A stretch of 64,000 bases of DNA from Phormidium tenue FACHB-886 (GCF_014764505.1 NZ_JACXWX010000007.1:124001-188000), one strand, 5' to 3'; counted from the first letter of the stretch, positions 1-9,919 are shown. Program-made: numbers and translations. Notes: generated from the sequence alone by a model not told the origin.

Positions 1-69
1 TGCGCCATGCTCGCCACGGTCACATTTATTGGTTTTGCTCACATTGTCGGCAAGAAATGCCCAATTTAA
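1..69 (+). CDS. possible 3' end of a gene entering from the left
   Basis: Frame 1 is open from the window edge to a TAA at 67-69 and gives 22 residues, hydrophobic in the middle (LATVTFIGFAHIVG) and ending KKCPI. This could be the last membrane helix of a protein that begins outside the window, and the plus-strand terminator at 355-403 would fit a gene arriving from the left. The stretch is too short to identify and may be chance. Confidence 0.3.
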   Translation, partial: CAMLATVTFIGFAHIVGKKCPI

Positions 70-477
70 GTTCTACGCTGTCGGATCTTTGTCCTCAGCC
101 CGCGCTCAATCGGCAGAAGACGCTTAAACTAGCTTCCTGAAACAGCGAAGATTGAATGTTTTTAATAAAATGCCTCTTTCACCAGAAGAAGCGGTAGGTT
201 CTTAGCAAGAGTAGGGAATTTTATTTCCATGTAGGAGTAAAGCTTCTGCCTAACCAATCTGTAGGAATGACATCAGAGGCTATAAAAAATTGGTCTTTAA
301 ATCAACTCGCGGCATTGAGTTGATAAGCAGCGATTCGCTCAGTGTTCTTACTTTAAGCGGTAATTGAATTCCAGCATTTAGCTGGGTCAATTGCCGCTTT
401 TTTGTAGGCAAAGCCCACCTCTACTTCTAGAATGTTGGTTGCAGCAAGTTTTGTGCTTCCGCCTCGGAGATTGAAGA
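70..477. other. intergenic region upstream of the first complete gene
   Basis: No gene is visible. It holds a small hairpin at 301-324 (arms ATCAACTC and GAGTTGAT) and the larger terminator-like hairpin at 355-403. The promoter of the gene at 478 must lie between that hairpin and the start codon, but I cannot pick a convincing -35/-10 pair. Confidence 0.5.
355..403 (+). terminator. rho-independent terminator-like hairpin
   Basis: Arms AAGCGGTAATTGA and TCAATTGCCGCTT pair with one G-T wobble and enclose a second small stem (CCAGC/GCTGG). The right arm runs into TTTTTT on the plus strand, so it would stop transcription arriving from the left edge. Confidence 0.6.
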
Positions 478-1926
478 ATGAATCTACCCCTCGTGATCGA
501 AATTGCCATCGGCTTAATCTTCATCTACCTGGTATTAAGTTTGCTCACTTCTGAACTCCAAGAGCTAATTGCTATCTTGCTGCAATGGCGAGCTGAACAT
601 TTGAAAAAATCGATTGAAAATCTTCTAACTGGCAATGCAATCGACAATCCTATCTATCAGGAATTTGCCAATGAATTTTATGAAAGCCCTTTAATTCAAT
701 CGTTAAATCAAGAAGCAAAAGGTCTGCTTGCGGTCTTTTTTCGGAGGATTGTTCAGGCATTAACTCACATTTACTATGTAGTAACTCGCACTCGGGGAGT
801 GTTCGATCGCCAAAAAAGCGGGCCTTCTTATATTCCCGCAGAAACTTTTTCAGTTGCACTGCTGCAAAAGCTCAATATTGACCAGCTCAGCCAGAGAATT
901 AGTGAATTAACCGCTAGAAAGTTTAGCGATGAGCGCTTGTTTTTGCTGCAGTCTATTCTGGAGGACCTTCGCAATAGTTTAGGAGACAACTCTTTTTTGG
1001 AACATGAGTTTAAAGCGCTGCAGCGAGGTTTAGCAGGTACAATTGATGATTTTATTAGCGGTCGAGCAACGCTTTCCAACAGTATTGAAGAAGTTTCTAA
1101 TCAGTTAATTCAATTCATTGAAAACACTGAAACGCTCTTGGGAGAGGATAACCACTGTAAAGAAATTATTCGTCACCGTCTCCCTTACCTCAAACAGACA
1201 ATCTCGCAGCAGCAGCTAGAACCCACTATCACCGAAGTGCTGCGATTAATCTTTGAGAACGATGTCGATCGCCACGTCAAGATTTCGCCGTGGCTAGCCG
1301 AGATCGTGGAAATGCTCGATCGAGAACAGCCCGATCTGCTGAAGAATGTAGCAACGCTGCCAGAGTCTCTTAAGCAAAATATGCTGAGTTTGGCGAAGCA
1401 AGCCCGCACTAAAGCTAACAGTTTGGAGGAGGAAGTGCGGCAGCTAGAAACCGAAGTAGCAGATTGGTTCAACAACTCTATGGAACGCGCTTCTGGCGTT
1501 TATAGGCGCAACTCCAAGGGTGTAGGAATTTTGATAGGTTTATCAGTTGCCATTTTGATTAATGCTGACACGATGCATATAGTCGGTCGTTTATCTAAAG
1601 ACAATCTGCTACGCTCCACGATTACCCAGGCCGCTGACCAAATGGTGATGCAAACTCCTGCCGCTTCACCTGAAGCAGAACTCGCACGGGTAAGAACAGC
1701 GGTCAACACTGAGTTAAACAAAATTCCTCTGCCGATCGGCTGGAACCCGATCAATCTGCAAGAGCAGGCAATTTCTGATAGAGAATGGCCTGTGCCTTTT
1801 CTGCGGCGGGCGATCGGTTGGCTAACTACAGGAATTGCCCTATCAATGGGGGCTTCATTCTGGTTTGACCTGCTGAAGCGGGTTGTTCAAGTGCGGGCAA
1901 CAGGAGACAAGCCTGACGGAAAATAG
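478..1926 (+). CDS. conserved-looking membrane protein of unknown function
   Basis: The 482-residue protein has an N-terminal membrane helix (about residues 4-24), a long mostly helical, charged middle part (about 30-330) with heptad-like stretches, a second helix near 345-362 and a third near 440-458, ending in a basic tail. This suggests a membrane-anchored protein with a large soluble domain on one side. I do not recognise a named domain or catalytic motif. The ATG is the first in the frame, just after the intergenic hairpin region. It converges with glgA across about 90 bp, so it is probably monocistronic. The gene is intact. Confidence 0.75.
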   Translation: MNLPLVIEIAIGLIFIYLVLSLLTSELQELIAILLQWRAEHLKKSIENLLTGNAIDNPIYQEFANEFYESPLIQSLNQEAKGLLAVFFRRIVQALTHIYYVVTRTRGVFDRQKSGPSYIPAETFSVALLQKLNIDQLSQRISELTARKFSDERLFLLQSILEDLRNSLGDNSFLEHEFKALQRGLAGTIDDFISGRATLSNSIEEVSNQLIQFIENTETLLGEDNHCKEIIRHRLPYLKQTISQQQLEPTITEVLRLIFENDVDRHVKISPWLAEIVEMLDREQPDLLKNVATLPESLKQNMLSLAKQARTKANSLEEEVRQLETEVADWFNNSMERASGVYRRNSKGVGILIGLSVAILINADTMHIVGRLSKDNLLRSTITQAADQMVMQTPAASPEAELARVRTAVNTELNKIPLPIGWNPINLQEQAISDREWPVPFLRRAIGWLTTGIALSMGASFWFDLLKRVVQVRATGDKPDGK

Positions 1927-2014
1927 GAGACTCACAGCTGCTGTTGATTTTCTGAAAGATACACAAATCGGTTTTATCAGAAGAATCAACAGCAGGCTTA
2001 GAGTATTTCTATCT

Positions 2015-3496
2015 TTAAACCAATTCAGGATGCTTATCTTCGGTAACGGCAGTCTCCTCAGTTGAGGCGCTAGCATCTGTCGGTGGGGATGCTGTCTCTG
2101 CAGGCTGCACTGCTTCTGCTGGTAGCCCCAGCAGTTCACGGTACAAATTGATATAGCCGATCGCCGACTTATCCCAGCCAAACTCTTTCGCCATGCCGCG
2201 CTGCTGGAGTTTGCGCCAGTCTGCCTTGAACTGGAACGCTTCCCATGCCCGCACCATGCAGGTAAATAAATCTAGCGGCTCGTAGCGATCGAAGCAGTAC
2301 CCGGTGCCGGTTTCAGCAGTGGGCACAAAATGCTCCACGGTATCCACCAGCCCACCAGTGCGTCGCACAATCGGCACACTGCCGTAGCGTAACGCCAGCA
2401 GTTGACTGATGCCGCAGGGCTCAAAGCGCGACGGCATCAGGAAGGCATCCGTACCTGCGTAAATGCGCCGTGCCAATGTGTCATTGTGCAACAGGTAGGC
2501 AGAAACGCGACCGGGATAGCGTGATGCCAACTGCCAGAGTTCTGTCTCGTAATAGCGATCGCCTGTGCCCAACACCACAAACTGAGCATCGCTATAGGCA
2601 ATGAATCGATCGATCGTCTGAAGGATTAGATCTAACCCTTTCTGCTCCACTAGCCGCGACACCATGCCCAGCAGAAACGCGCCAGAATTAACCTCTAAAC
2701 CCAGTTCTTCCTGAAGCGCCACTTTATTTGCCGATCGAGTTTCGATCGTTTCAGTGGTGTAGGTTTGGGGAATGTGGCGATCGGTCGCGGGGTCGTAGAG
2801 GGTGCGATCGATGCCGTTGAGGATGCCAACTGTTTTACCGCCAATGAACGACAGCAAGCCATCTAACTGTTCGCCATAGGCAGGCGTGCGGATTTGTTCG
2901 GCATAAGTGGGTGAAACAGTCGTCACTTTGTCAGCAAACTGGACGGCAGCTGCCATTGTGTTGTGCCCCTGCATATACCAGGGACACCAGGTAATCTGCT
3001 CTAGCCGCCAACGCCAAGGACCTTGATATGCCAAATTGTGGATCGTAAAAACAGTCTTAACATCCGGCGTTTCGTGGAGCCAAACTGGAATCATACCGGT
3101 ATGCCAGTCGTGGCAGTGAACTACTTCTGGCCGCCATTCGTATTTCCAGATAAATTCCGTGGCACCATTAGCAAACAGCGTGAACCGCCAATCTTCGTCT
3201 TCGCCATAGTAGACCCGACGGGGTGCAAAAGAGGGATGCCCAAATAGGTAGAGCGGTACATCGGTTCCGGGCAAGGTGGCTTCGTAGACTTGGAAGTCTT
3301 GAAACATAGCGGTTCCCTTCCAAACTGGCTCTTTGGGAACCTTCATCTTGTCTGGCAGAAAGCCATAGTAGGGCATGAAAATCCGGACATCATGCCCCAT
3401 CTCGCGTAGAACTTTGGGTAGAGCGCCCACTACATCGCCCATGCCACCCACCTTAGCAATGGGAACTGCTTCTGCCGCAACAAACAGAATCCGCAT
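2015..3496 (-). CDS. glgA: glycogen synthase GlgA (ADP-glucose type)
   Basis: Transfers glucose from ADP-glucose to the growing alpha-1,4-glucan in storage glycogen synthesis (GT5 family). The ADP-glucose-binding motif appears as KVGGMGD about 15 residues from the chosen start, the central GILNGID follows, and the C-terminal half carries PSRFEPCGISQ, the region with the catalytic glutamate. The start is placed at the ATG giving MRILFVAAEAVP, where family members usually begin; an upstream in-frame start would add 18 residues unlike the family. The product is about 493 residues, with an acidic Ala/Thr-rich tail of about 35 residues past the GT5 core. It lies about 150 bp downstream of polA on the same strand. 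Confidence 0.95.
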   Translation of the reverse strand: MRILFVAAEAVPIAKVGGMGDVVGALPKVLREMGHDVRIFMPYYGFLPDKMKVPKEPVWKGTAMFQDFQVYEATLPGTDVPLYLFGHPSFAPRRVYYGEDEDWRFTLFANGATEFIWKYEWRPEVVHCHDWHTGMIPVWLHETPDVKTVFTIHNLAYQGPWRWRLEQITWCPWYMQGHNTMAAAVQFADKVTTVSPTYAEQIRTPAYGEQLDGLLSFIGGKTVGILNGIDRTLYDPATDRHIPQTYTTETIETRSANKVALQEELGLEVNSGAFLLGMVSRLVEQKGLDLILQTIDRFIAYSDAQFVVLGTGDRYYETELWQLASRYPGRVSAYLLHNDTLARRIYAGTDAFLMPSRFEPCGISQLLALRYGSVPIVRRTGGLVDTVEHFVPTAETGTGYCFDRYEPLDLFTCMVRAWEAFQFKADWRKLQQRGMAKEFGWDKSAIGYINLYRELLGLPAEAVQPAETASPPTDASASTEETAVTEDKHPELV

Positions 3497-3650
3497 ACTC
3501 TTCGATTCCCCCCGCAATACGTCCAACCGAATAGCCAGCCCTGGATTCAAACCGTGTTTTTGTCAAACTGTGCTTTTGAATGAGCAAACCGACTGTCCCA
3601 GTCTTTATAAATCTACAACAAAGTTGCAACAAAGGGATTGCCGCCAAGCT

Positions 3651-6545
3651 CTACTTCGCATCCATCCAGTTTGCGCCCGATCGCATCTCCACCCGCAGCG
3701 GCACACTCAGCTCCACTGCCGATTCCATTGCCGATCGAATCTGAGGTTGAAGTTCTGCCCACTCGTCTGGATGCACTTCAAAGACAAGTTCATCGTGGAC
3801 TTGCAGCAGCAGATGGGCGCGGTGATTCTTGAGGATCTCCTGTAGCTTCACCATGGCGATCTTAATGATGTCAGCACTCGATCCCTGGATGGGGGCATTG
3901 GCTGCAGCCCGTAGCAGCTGCGCGTCATACTGATCGCGAGTGCGGACTTTTGCTAGATCGATGCTCTCTACAGCTTTGCCGCGTAGGGCTTTGATGCTAT
4001 CGCTACCAAAGTTGAAATAGCGGCGACGTCCTTTGATGGTGGTGACGTATCCTTGGGCGATCGCCTCTTTCTGCATCTGCTGGAGATAACGAAACACGAG
4101 AGGATATCGCTCGTTAAACCGCTCAATAAAGACTTTGGCATCAGATGACCTGAAGCCAGATTCCCGGGCAAACCGCTGGGCGCCCATACCGTAGATCACG
4201 CCAAAGTTAATCACTTTGGCAAGGCGGCGTTCTTCGGAGGTAATGCTGTCTTTCTCAAACAGCAGGCGGGCAGTTAGCGCGTGAATGTCCTCATTGTTCC
4301 GGTAAGTTTCTAGCAGCACTGGCTCTTGGCTCAGGTGTGCCAGAATCCGCAGTTCGATCTGCGAATAGTCTGCTGCCACCATCAGCCACTCCGGTTCGGG
4401 AATGAAAGCCGCGCGGATCTGACGACTAAATGCTGTCCGAATCGGGATATTTTGCAGATTGGGATTGGAAGACGAAAGCCGACCCGTTGAGGTGATCGCC
4501 TGGTTGAAGTCGGTATGAACGCGGTGGGTATCTGGCCGCACCAGCGCAGGTAACGCATCTACGTAGGTGGATTTCAATTTAGCGAGCGTCCGGTGTTCCA
4601 CAATTGCCCGGATCACCGGATGATCGTCCTGCATTTTTTCTAACGTGGCGGCATCCGTGGAATAGCCCGTTTTGGTTTTGCGAGACTTCTTGCGATCGAG
4701 CTTTAATTTCTCAAAGAGCAGATCGGCAAGCTGTTTGGGCGATCCAAGATTAAATTTCTCGCCAGCCGCTTCGTAAGCCTGCTGAGCAATGCTCTCTAAA
4801 TCTTTCTCTAGCTTCTTGGAGAACTCTTTGAGATACGGCTGATCGATGCGAATGCCGTGATACTCCATTTCAGCCAGTACAGGCTCCAGCGGCTGTTCGA
4901 TCTCCAGGAGCAGGCTCAGCAGTTCGGGCGGGAGCTGCGATCGCAGCTTCGGAACAAGCAAATAAACAAAGTAGGCATCTGTGCCGCAATAGCGGGCCAC
5001 CTGTTCAATCTCTACATCGGCAATGTTCTTGCCTCTAGGCACCAAATCGGTGTAGCTCTGAGATTTGAGCGAGAGCTGCGCCAGCCCTAGATCGCCCAAG
5101 CCATGCTTTGCCTCTGGATCTAGGACATAGCTTGCTAGCATGGTGTCAAACACTACGCCCTTTAGCTCTACTCCTTGGCAGTACAGCACGAGGCGATCGA
5201 ACTTGGCATTTTGCAGTGCTTTTGGATGGTCAGCGCTTTCCAAAATGGGTCGCAGCGCATCTAGCACCATTGCTTTATCCAGGTTTGTGCCCAATCGATG
5301 CCCGGTAGGAATATAGGCAATTTGATCCAACTCCGTACCCCAGCAGCAACCAATGCCCACTAGTTCTGCATCTCTTGGATCAAGGGCAGTCGTTTCAGTG
5401 TCCCATGCGACTGGCGCAGCCTCGTCCTGATAGGTCTGTAAGCGTTGGACTAGTTCGGCTAGCTTCTCAGGCGTATCAATAATCTGCGGATCCAATGCTG
5501 CCGTCGTCAGCTCTTCGCTGCTTTCGGTGTCTTCAGCGCTAAAGAACCAAAGATCGTCATCGCGGAAGGAAGAACGGGGGGCAGGAGCGGTGTCTTCGGC
5601 AGCGGATTCTGCAGCTTCACCCCCTAAGATGCCTTGAATTTTGTTGATTTGCTGCTGATACTGGCGAAATTCTAGTTTTTCTAGTAGCGGCATCAAGGCT
5701 GCAGGATCAAAGCCGTGCAGTTTGCAGTCTTCCAGGCTAATGCCAATGGGTGTATCCAGGTGAATTTGGGCCATGTACTGCGAGTGCAGCGCTGCTTCTC
5801 TGCCTTCTTCTAACTTTTTACGGGTTGCGCCCTTAATTTCTTCTAAAGATTGGTAAATTTTATCGAGAGAGCCATAGGTGTTGAGCAGCTGCACAGCCGT
5901 CTTATCACCAATTCCTTTAACACCGGGGATATTGTCTGAAGCATCCCCACAGAGCGCTTTATAATCAACCACTTGGTCAGGCAAGACCCCCATTTTGTCT
6001 TTGACCTGCTGATAGCCAAACTCTTTGGGCGGCGGTGTGCCCCTGCCAAATGTGGTGCTCAAATAAAGCACAGTAACTTGCTCGTTTTGATCGATCAGTT
6101 GGAACAAGTCTCGATCGCCCGACAGCACCTTCACCCGAAACCCCTCTTTGCTAGCACGACGGGCAAGTGTGCCAATCACGTCATCGGCTTCATATCCGGG
6201 TGAAGTCAACACAGGTAGGCTTAGCGCCCCCAGCAGCTCTTGGAGATTCTGCATATCTGGGATGAAGTCTTCAGGCGTTTCCGGTCTGCCTGCTTTATAG
6301 GTATCGTCGGCTTCGTGTCGAAAAGTGGGGTCGCCCAAGTCAAAGGCAATCGCCAAATAGTCTGGTTTTTCGGCTTCTAGCGTGTCGAACAACGACTTGA
6401 GAAAGCCATAGGTGACGCTGGTTGGAATGCCAGTAGAGGTGCGTAGCCCACCATCGCGCCCCTTAGCATAGGCGAAAAACGATCGAAACGCGAGAGAGTG
6501 CCCATCAATGAGCAGCAGCTTGGGTTGGGGCGCGTTGGAAGTCAT
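3651..6545 (-). CDS. polA: DNA polymerase I PolA with both exonuclease domains
   Basis: Replication and repair polymerase that removes Okazaki primers and fills gaps. From the chosen ATG (MTSNAPQPKLLLIDGHS) the order is a 5' nuclease domain (about residues 1-290), a 3'-5' exonuclease (about 370-560) and a family A polymerase (about 580-964). The proofreading residues look present: WDTETT (Exo I), NAKFD (Exo II) and YCGTD (Exo III, YxxxD). Polymerase motifs are VAADYSQIELR (A), RRLAKVINFGVIYG (B) and VHDELVFEV (C). An in-frame extension of 50 residues upstream looks unlike the family and is probably untranslated. petM and glgA flank it on the same strand. Confidence 0.96.
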   Translation of the reverse strand: MTSNAPQPKLLLIDGHSLAFRSFFAYAKGRDGGLRTSTGIPTSVTYGFLKSLFDTLEAEKPDYLAIAFDLGDPTFRHEADDTYKAGRPETPEDFIPDMQNLQELLGALSLPVLTSPGYEADDVIGTLARRASKEGFRVKVLSGDRDLFQLIDQNEQVTVLYLSTTFGRGTPPPKEFGYQQVKDKMGVLPDQVVDYKALCGDASDNIPGVKGIGDKTAVQLLNTYGSLDKIYQSLEEIKGATRKKLEEGREAALHSQYMAQIHLDTPIGISLEDCKLHGFDPAALMPLLEKLEFRQYQQQINKIQGILGGEAAESAAEDTAPAPRSSFRDDDLWFFSAEDTESSEELTTAALDPQIIDTPEKLAELVQRLQTYQDEAAPVAWDTETTALDPRDAELVGIGCCWGTELDQIAYIPTGHRLGTNLDKAMVLDALRPILESADHPKALQNAKFDRLVLYCQGVELKGVVFDTMLASYVLDPEAKHGLGDLGLAQLSLKSQSYTDLVPRGKNIADVEIEQVARYCGTDAYFVYLLVPKLRSQLPPELLSLLLEIEQPLEPVLAEMEYHGIRIDQPYLKEFSKKLEKDLESIAQQAYEAAGEKFNLGSPKQLADLLFEKLKLDRKKSRKTKTGYSTDAATLEKMQDDHPVIRAIVEHRTLAKLKSTYVDALPALVRPDTHRVHTDFNQAITSTGRLSSSNPNLQNIPIRTAFSRQIRAAFIPEPEWLMVAADYSQIELRILAHLSQEPVLLETYRNNEDIHALTARLLFEKDSITSEERRLAKVINFGVIYGMGAQRFARESGFRSSDAKVFIERFNERYPLVFRYLQQMQKEAIAQGYVTTIKGRRRYFNFGSDSIKALRGKAVESIDLAKVRTRDQYDAQLLRAAANAPIQGSSADIIKIAMVKLQEILKNHRAHLLLQVHDELVFEVHPDEWAELQPQIRSAMESAVELSVPLRVEMRSGANWMDAK

Positions 6546-6774
6546 AGGCGGAGAGGCTACACTACTTACAAGGCTTACGATATAAGACTTACGGTGTCTA
6601 AGCTTGTTGTTTGACTTACAGTCTGAACAGTTGTCCGAGACAGCTTGCCGAATAAGATTAGCCGATTTAAAGCTAATCGGCAGAGTATAGAACATTTGTT
6701 CTGGTTATCTTCTTCTATTGTAAGACTTGAGCCAGAAGGCTGGCAGCCCACTAATGTAGGGCAACCAGTAAAAA

Positions 6775-6810
6775 TGGCAGGCTAGCGATCGCATTTTCGC
6801 CAGCCTGCCA
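6775..6810 (-). terminator. petM terminator
   Basis: A 14-bp stem with one mismatch (TGGCAGGCTAGCGA against TTCGCCAGCCTGCCA) is followed on the minus strand by TTTTTAC. It lies about 40 bp past the petM stop and would end its transcript before polA. Confidence 0.7.
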
Positions 6811-6846
6811 CCTATACAAGCAATATAAAAGATTTGCTTTAATTCC

Positions 6847-6948
6847 TTACTCTTCGCTGCCCTGGAGCCTAAGCATCAAAAATCCCAAGCTCAGCCCTAC
6901 CAGAATCAGCCCAAACGCCAAAATTGCTGCTGTAAAAATTTCGCCCAT
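6847..6948 (-). CDS. petM: cytochrome b6f complex subunit PetM
   Basis: A 33-codon gene, read by eye on the minus strand from ATG at 6948 to TAA at 6847. The protein begins MGEIFTAAILAFGLILVG, is a single membrane helix and ends LRLQGSEE. This matches PetM (subunit VII of the thylakoid cytochrome b6f complex): short lumenal start, one helix, then a basic residue followed by QG and an acidic end. GGAGAT stands a few bases before the ATG as a possible ribosome-binding site. It is divergent from pdxA and has its own terminator at 6775-6810. It is the clearest photosynthesis gene in the window. Confidence 0.88.
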   Translation of the reverse strand: MGEIFTAAILAFGLILVGLSLGFLMLRLQGSEE

Positions 6949-7125
6949 GCCGTGATCTCCAGATGTTTGCTTAATATTTGCTTACTTCATTCAACAATAG
7001 AACTCAACAGGTTCTGCCCCTTGCTGATCGCTCCAACTTGGCGACAAGAACCCATCCAACTGGGGGAAGAGGAGCCGATCGCGCCCGTGTAAAGTATTGT
7101 AGAGCAGTTTGGGGGGCACTTTAAG

Positions 7126-8211
7126 ATGAGAATGCAGATTACGACAGCGGCTACCTCGCCTGAGCGTCCTCGGTTGGCGATCGCTCAAGGGGATCCGGCC
7201 GGGATTGGGGCAGAAGTAATCTTAAAAGCGCTGGCAGACTCAGCGGTGACGCAAGATTGCCAGGTGACAATTGTCGGCAATCGTCACCTGCTACGGCAAA
7301 CCTACGATCGCCTGGTTGCTCTAACGAGCGACCCGTTGGCAAATCCCGATCAGCTTGATGTTCTGAATATTCCGGTGGAAGCTGCGACGATCGCCCAAAT
7401 TCAACCTGGAACTGGCAATGCTGCCAGCGGTGAAGCCAGCTTTCGCTTTCTAGAAACAGCAATTGCCCAAACCCTTGCAGGTCACTTTCAAGGTATTGTT
7501 ACGGCTCCGATCGCCAAATCTGCTTGGAAAGCAGCAGGACATTTGTACCCAGGACAAACAGAACTCCTGGCAGAGCAGGCTGGGGCAACTCGGTATGGCA
7601 TGCTGTTTGTGGCGCGATCGCCTCATACTAACTGGACGCTGCGAACCCTTTTAGCAACAACGCACATTCCGCTCAGGCAAGTTGCCGATGCCCTCACGCC
7701 TGAGCTACTTACCCGCAAGCTAGAACTGCTTATAGACTGTCTACAGCAGGATTTTGGCATTAGCCAGCCACGCATTGCGATCGCCGGACTCAACCCGCAT
7801 AGCGGCGAACAGGGGCAGTTGGGCACAGAAGAACAGGACTGGCTGCTGCCATGGCTAGACCAGATGCGCGATCGCTTCCCTCAAGCGCAGCTAGATGGCT
7901 TGATTCCTCCTGATACACTCTGGGTGCGTCCGGGGCAGGCGTGGTATAGTGCTGCTTCCCCGGCAGCTCACAATGCCTATCTAGCGCTCTATCATGACCA
8001 GGGGCTGATTCCTGTAAAGCTGATGGCGTTTGATCGAGCAGTTAATACAACGATCGGCTTGCCCTTTGTCCGTACTTCGCCCGACCATGGAACTGCCTTT
8101 GATATTGCCGAGCGAGGGATTGCTGATGCAGCCAGTTTAAAAGCCGCTATTCGACTAGCGACGGAGTTAGTACAGCAGCGATCTAATCAAGCAATCAAAG
8201 TGCCATCTTAG
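7126..8211 (+). CDS. pdxA: 4-hydroxythreonine-4-phosphate dehydrogenase PdxA
   Basis: Oxidises 4-phosphohydroxy-L-threonine in the DXP-dependent branch of vitamin B6 synthesis, in the cytoplasm. The 361-residue protein shows the family signature near the N terminus ([17 protein letters not shown]), GLNPHSGE with a metal-binding histidine, and [14 protein letters not shown] followed by [18 protein letters not shown]. Length is a little above the usual 330 because of about 15 extra N-terminal residues, so an internal start is possible. It is transcribed away from petM, and a gene-free stretch of 665 bp follows. Confidence 0.95.
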   Translation: MRMQITTAATSPERPRLAIAQGDPAGIGAEVILKALADSAVTQDCQVTIVGNRHLLRQTYDRLVALTSDPLANPDQLDVLNIPVEAATIAQIQPGTGNAASGEASFRFLETAIAQTLAGHFQGIVTAPIAKSAWKAAGHLYPGQTELLAEQAGATRYGMLFVARSPHTNWTLRTLLATTHIPLRQVADALTPELLTRKLELLIDCLQQDFGISQPRIAIAGLNPHSGEQGQLGTEEQDWLLPWLDQMRDRFPQAQLDGLIPPDTLWVRPGQAWYSAASPAAHNAYLALYHDQGLIPVKLMAFDRAVNTTIGLPFVRTSPDHGTAFDIAERGIADAASLKAAIRLATELVQQRSNQAIKVPS

Positions 8212-8876
8212 GGATACTTCAGGGGATACTTTACAAGGCATACTGCAACTGTATTGTAGGAAGCACGCCTTACCGCTGCAGCAACGGTAGAATCTCCGCA
8301 GAGGTTTCCCTGTTTTTAAGAGTTAAGTATTTGTATTGAAGCTGCCATGCAGACTCAAAGAACTTTAGTAGATAAGAAGCAGATAAGATTATAAGAGGAT
8401 TAAGGCATGTTTAAGCAACCTTAAGAAACGCTAAAGAGTATTTTGCAGCCGAATTGCTGCGAACTTTAGCATTTTAGGCTAGTAGGGAGACTCTACAAGC
8501 TACGTTATTAGGGAAGTGCAATCGTATACTCAGGCAGCAGCCAGCTAATCACCGCCGCTACATTGTGAGGTTACTACATTAAAAATGTATTACCATGCCT
8601 TTTGAGTAAACCCGTACCACCTAAGTCATAGATTTCTGTAACTGTTACTACCATTTTTCGGGCAAATACGTAAAGACGCCTTATATTGTTAAATTTTCCT
8701 GACATTTGTAACATTTTTTAATATAATCAGACCTGTACTGGCGTGAAAATAGAAATCGTTAAGTATACCTGATTACAGACTTTAGTCACTGATGCTGTGT
8801 CGTGACTAATTGTTGCAAGCAAACAGCTTTCATATCAATTTGCCGGTTACATGAACTTGGAAACAGAGGGTGAGTC
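8212..8876. other. long leader/intergenic region before the DUF4327 gene
   Basis: No open frame of note. It contains a good sigma-70-type promoter at 8699-8727 and, about 60 bp upstream of it, GTAACTGTTACTAC, which fits the loose GTA-N8-TAC pattern of NtcA but lacks a well-placed -10. The first half, after pdxA, holds short direct repeats of GGATACTT. The roughly 140 nt between predicted transcription start and start codon form an unusually long untranslated leader for a 73-codon gene. Confidence 0.5.
8699..8727 (+). promoter_or_regulatory. sigma-70-type promoter of the DUF4327 gene
   Basis: CTGACA (one change from TTGACA) at 8699-8704, a 17-bp spacer and a perfect TATAAT at 8722-8727. Transcription would begin near 8734, leaving a leader of about 140 nt before the ATG at 8877. 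Confidence 0.6.
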
Positions 8877-9098
8877 ATGATTCAAACTGTTCAGTACTCA
8901 ATGAGCATAATCAAGGATGAGGCGCGTCAACTGGTACAGAAGGGGTTGATTAGCCGTCACCAGCCGATTTATGTGCTTTGCCAATACATCCCAGCGCGGG
9001 AATGGTCCTGTGTGGAGTGCGTTCTAGAGAATAACGATTACTTATTAAGAGATCGGATTGGCGATCTGCTGGGTAGAGAAGATTGGGAGAATGATTAG
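8877..9098 (+). CDS. DUF4327 family protein
   Basis: A 73-residue cytoplasmic protein with the features of the cyanobacterial DUF4327 family: a central SRHQPIYVLCQYIPAREW block and an end rich in acidic residues (RDRIGDLLGREDWEND). Its function is unknown. It has no signal peptide or membrane helix. AGGGTGAGTC precedes the ATG and may act as ribosome-binding site. It stands alone, with a strong promoter about 150 bp upstream and a convergent neighbour downstream, so expression is probably independent. Confidence 0.85.
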   Translation: MIQTVQYSMSIIKDEARQLVQKGLISRHQPIYVLCQYIPAREWSCVECVLENNDYLLRDRIGDLLGREDWEND

Positions 9099-9192
9099 GC
9101 TCACAATTAGGCGCAAAAGTTAGGAGGAGCAGCCTTGCTACCCCTCCTGCCGAACCCCAAGTAGATTTATATGGTTAGGGGCTAGTTAAGGG

Positions 9193-9579
9193 CTATGAGT
9201 CTTGTTCTCGTAGCCTTTCTAGTTCGGCTCGCAACGATGCAATCTGGGTTGTTAGCTCTTGCAAATCTTGCTGTACATCTGGCGCAACTGGAGCAGCTGT
9301 GGAAGCAGTTGTAGAAACGGTACTAGGCTCAGTTGACACTGTGTTAACACGGCTAGGGGCTTGATTGAGCAGTGAGTCTACAAAGCTGCGAGCTTCACGT
9401 TCGGTAGATTCTCCCTTCACCTCCCACTCATCAGTCATTTGGTTCAGCTCAGTTCTGAGTTTAGATAAATTTGCTTCACGCCGCTGGGGGTCTTGCAGCG
9501 TTTCGATTAGCGTTGCTGTTGCCCCAATCGTGACGCGCAGGCTTTTCTGAGCCATTTGAACAAGCGTATCTGGATTCAT
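9193..9579 (-). CDS. small coiled-coil protein of unknown function
   Basis: 128 residues. The first about 75 are helical (MAQKSLRVTIGATATLIETL, then a charged helix), followed by a Ser/Thr/Val/Ala-rich linker (about 80-100) and a C-terminal coiled coil with heptad leucines (LTTQIASLRAELERLREQ). The layout, a hydrophobic-faced helix followed by a coiled coil, resembles phasin-like or granule-associated proteins in outline, but no signature supports that. It is likely a conserved cyanobacterial hypothetical. It is convergent with the DUF4327 gene; an imperfect GC-rich hairpin lies between them near 9120-9150. Confidence 0.65.
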   Translation of the reverse strand: MNPDTLVQMAQKSLRVTIGATATLIETLQDPQRREANLSKLRTELNQMTDEWEVKGESTEREARSFVDSLLNQAPSRVNTVSTEPSTVSTTASTAAPVAPDVQQDLQELTTQIASLRAELERLREQDS

Positions 9580-9898
9580 AATAGAAGTGTCTCCCCAAAG
9601 TATCTGATCATAGACGATCGATTGCCAAGGCTACCCAGCCTTGCGGCAGCCTGAACAAAGGCAAGACTGGATGTCTCTCTATCTACCTTTATCTACAGAG
9701 TAACGGATAGTTCTTGGCAGATATAGTGATTCTCGATCGTGTGGGGTACAGCTTTTTGGTATGTGCTGTGCTTAAGGCTGCATTCAATAAAAAACCTCAC
9801 TTCACTTGAGCACAAAGCCTTATAAGTCCCACAGCTATTTCAATGCATTCTTTCAAAAGATGCTTTCAGCTTTTGGAGTTACAGAAGTTGCAGTGGAA

Positions 9899-9919
9899 AA
9901 TTGTATGCGGCATACAATT
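9899..9919. promoter_or_regulatory. candidate operator 1 for the GntR/FCD regulator
   Basis: A perfect 9-bp inverted repeat, AATTGTATG and CATACAATT, around CGG. TTGTAT/ATACAA half-sites are typical of operators of FadR/FCD-type GntR regulators. It lies about 300 bp upstream of such a gene. Confidence 0.5.

Noticed and set aside
8638-8655. GTA-N8-TAC NtcA-type site upstream of the DUF4327 gene
   Set aside because: The pattern is short enough to occur many times by chance in 64 kb, and no -10 element lies at the usual distance of about 22 bp.
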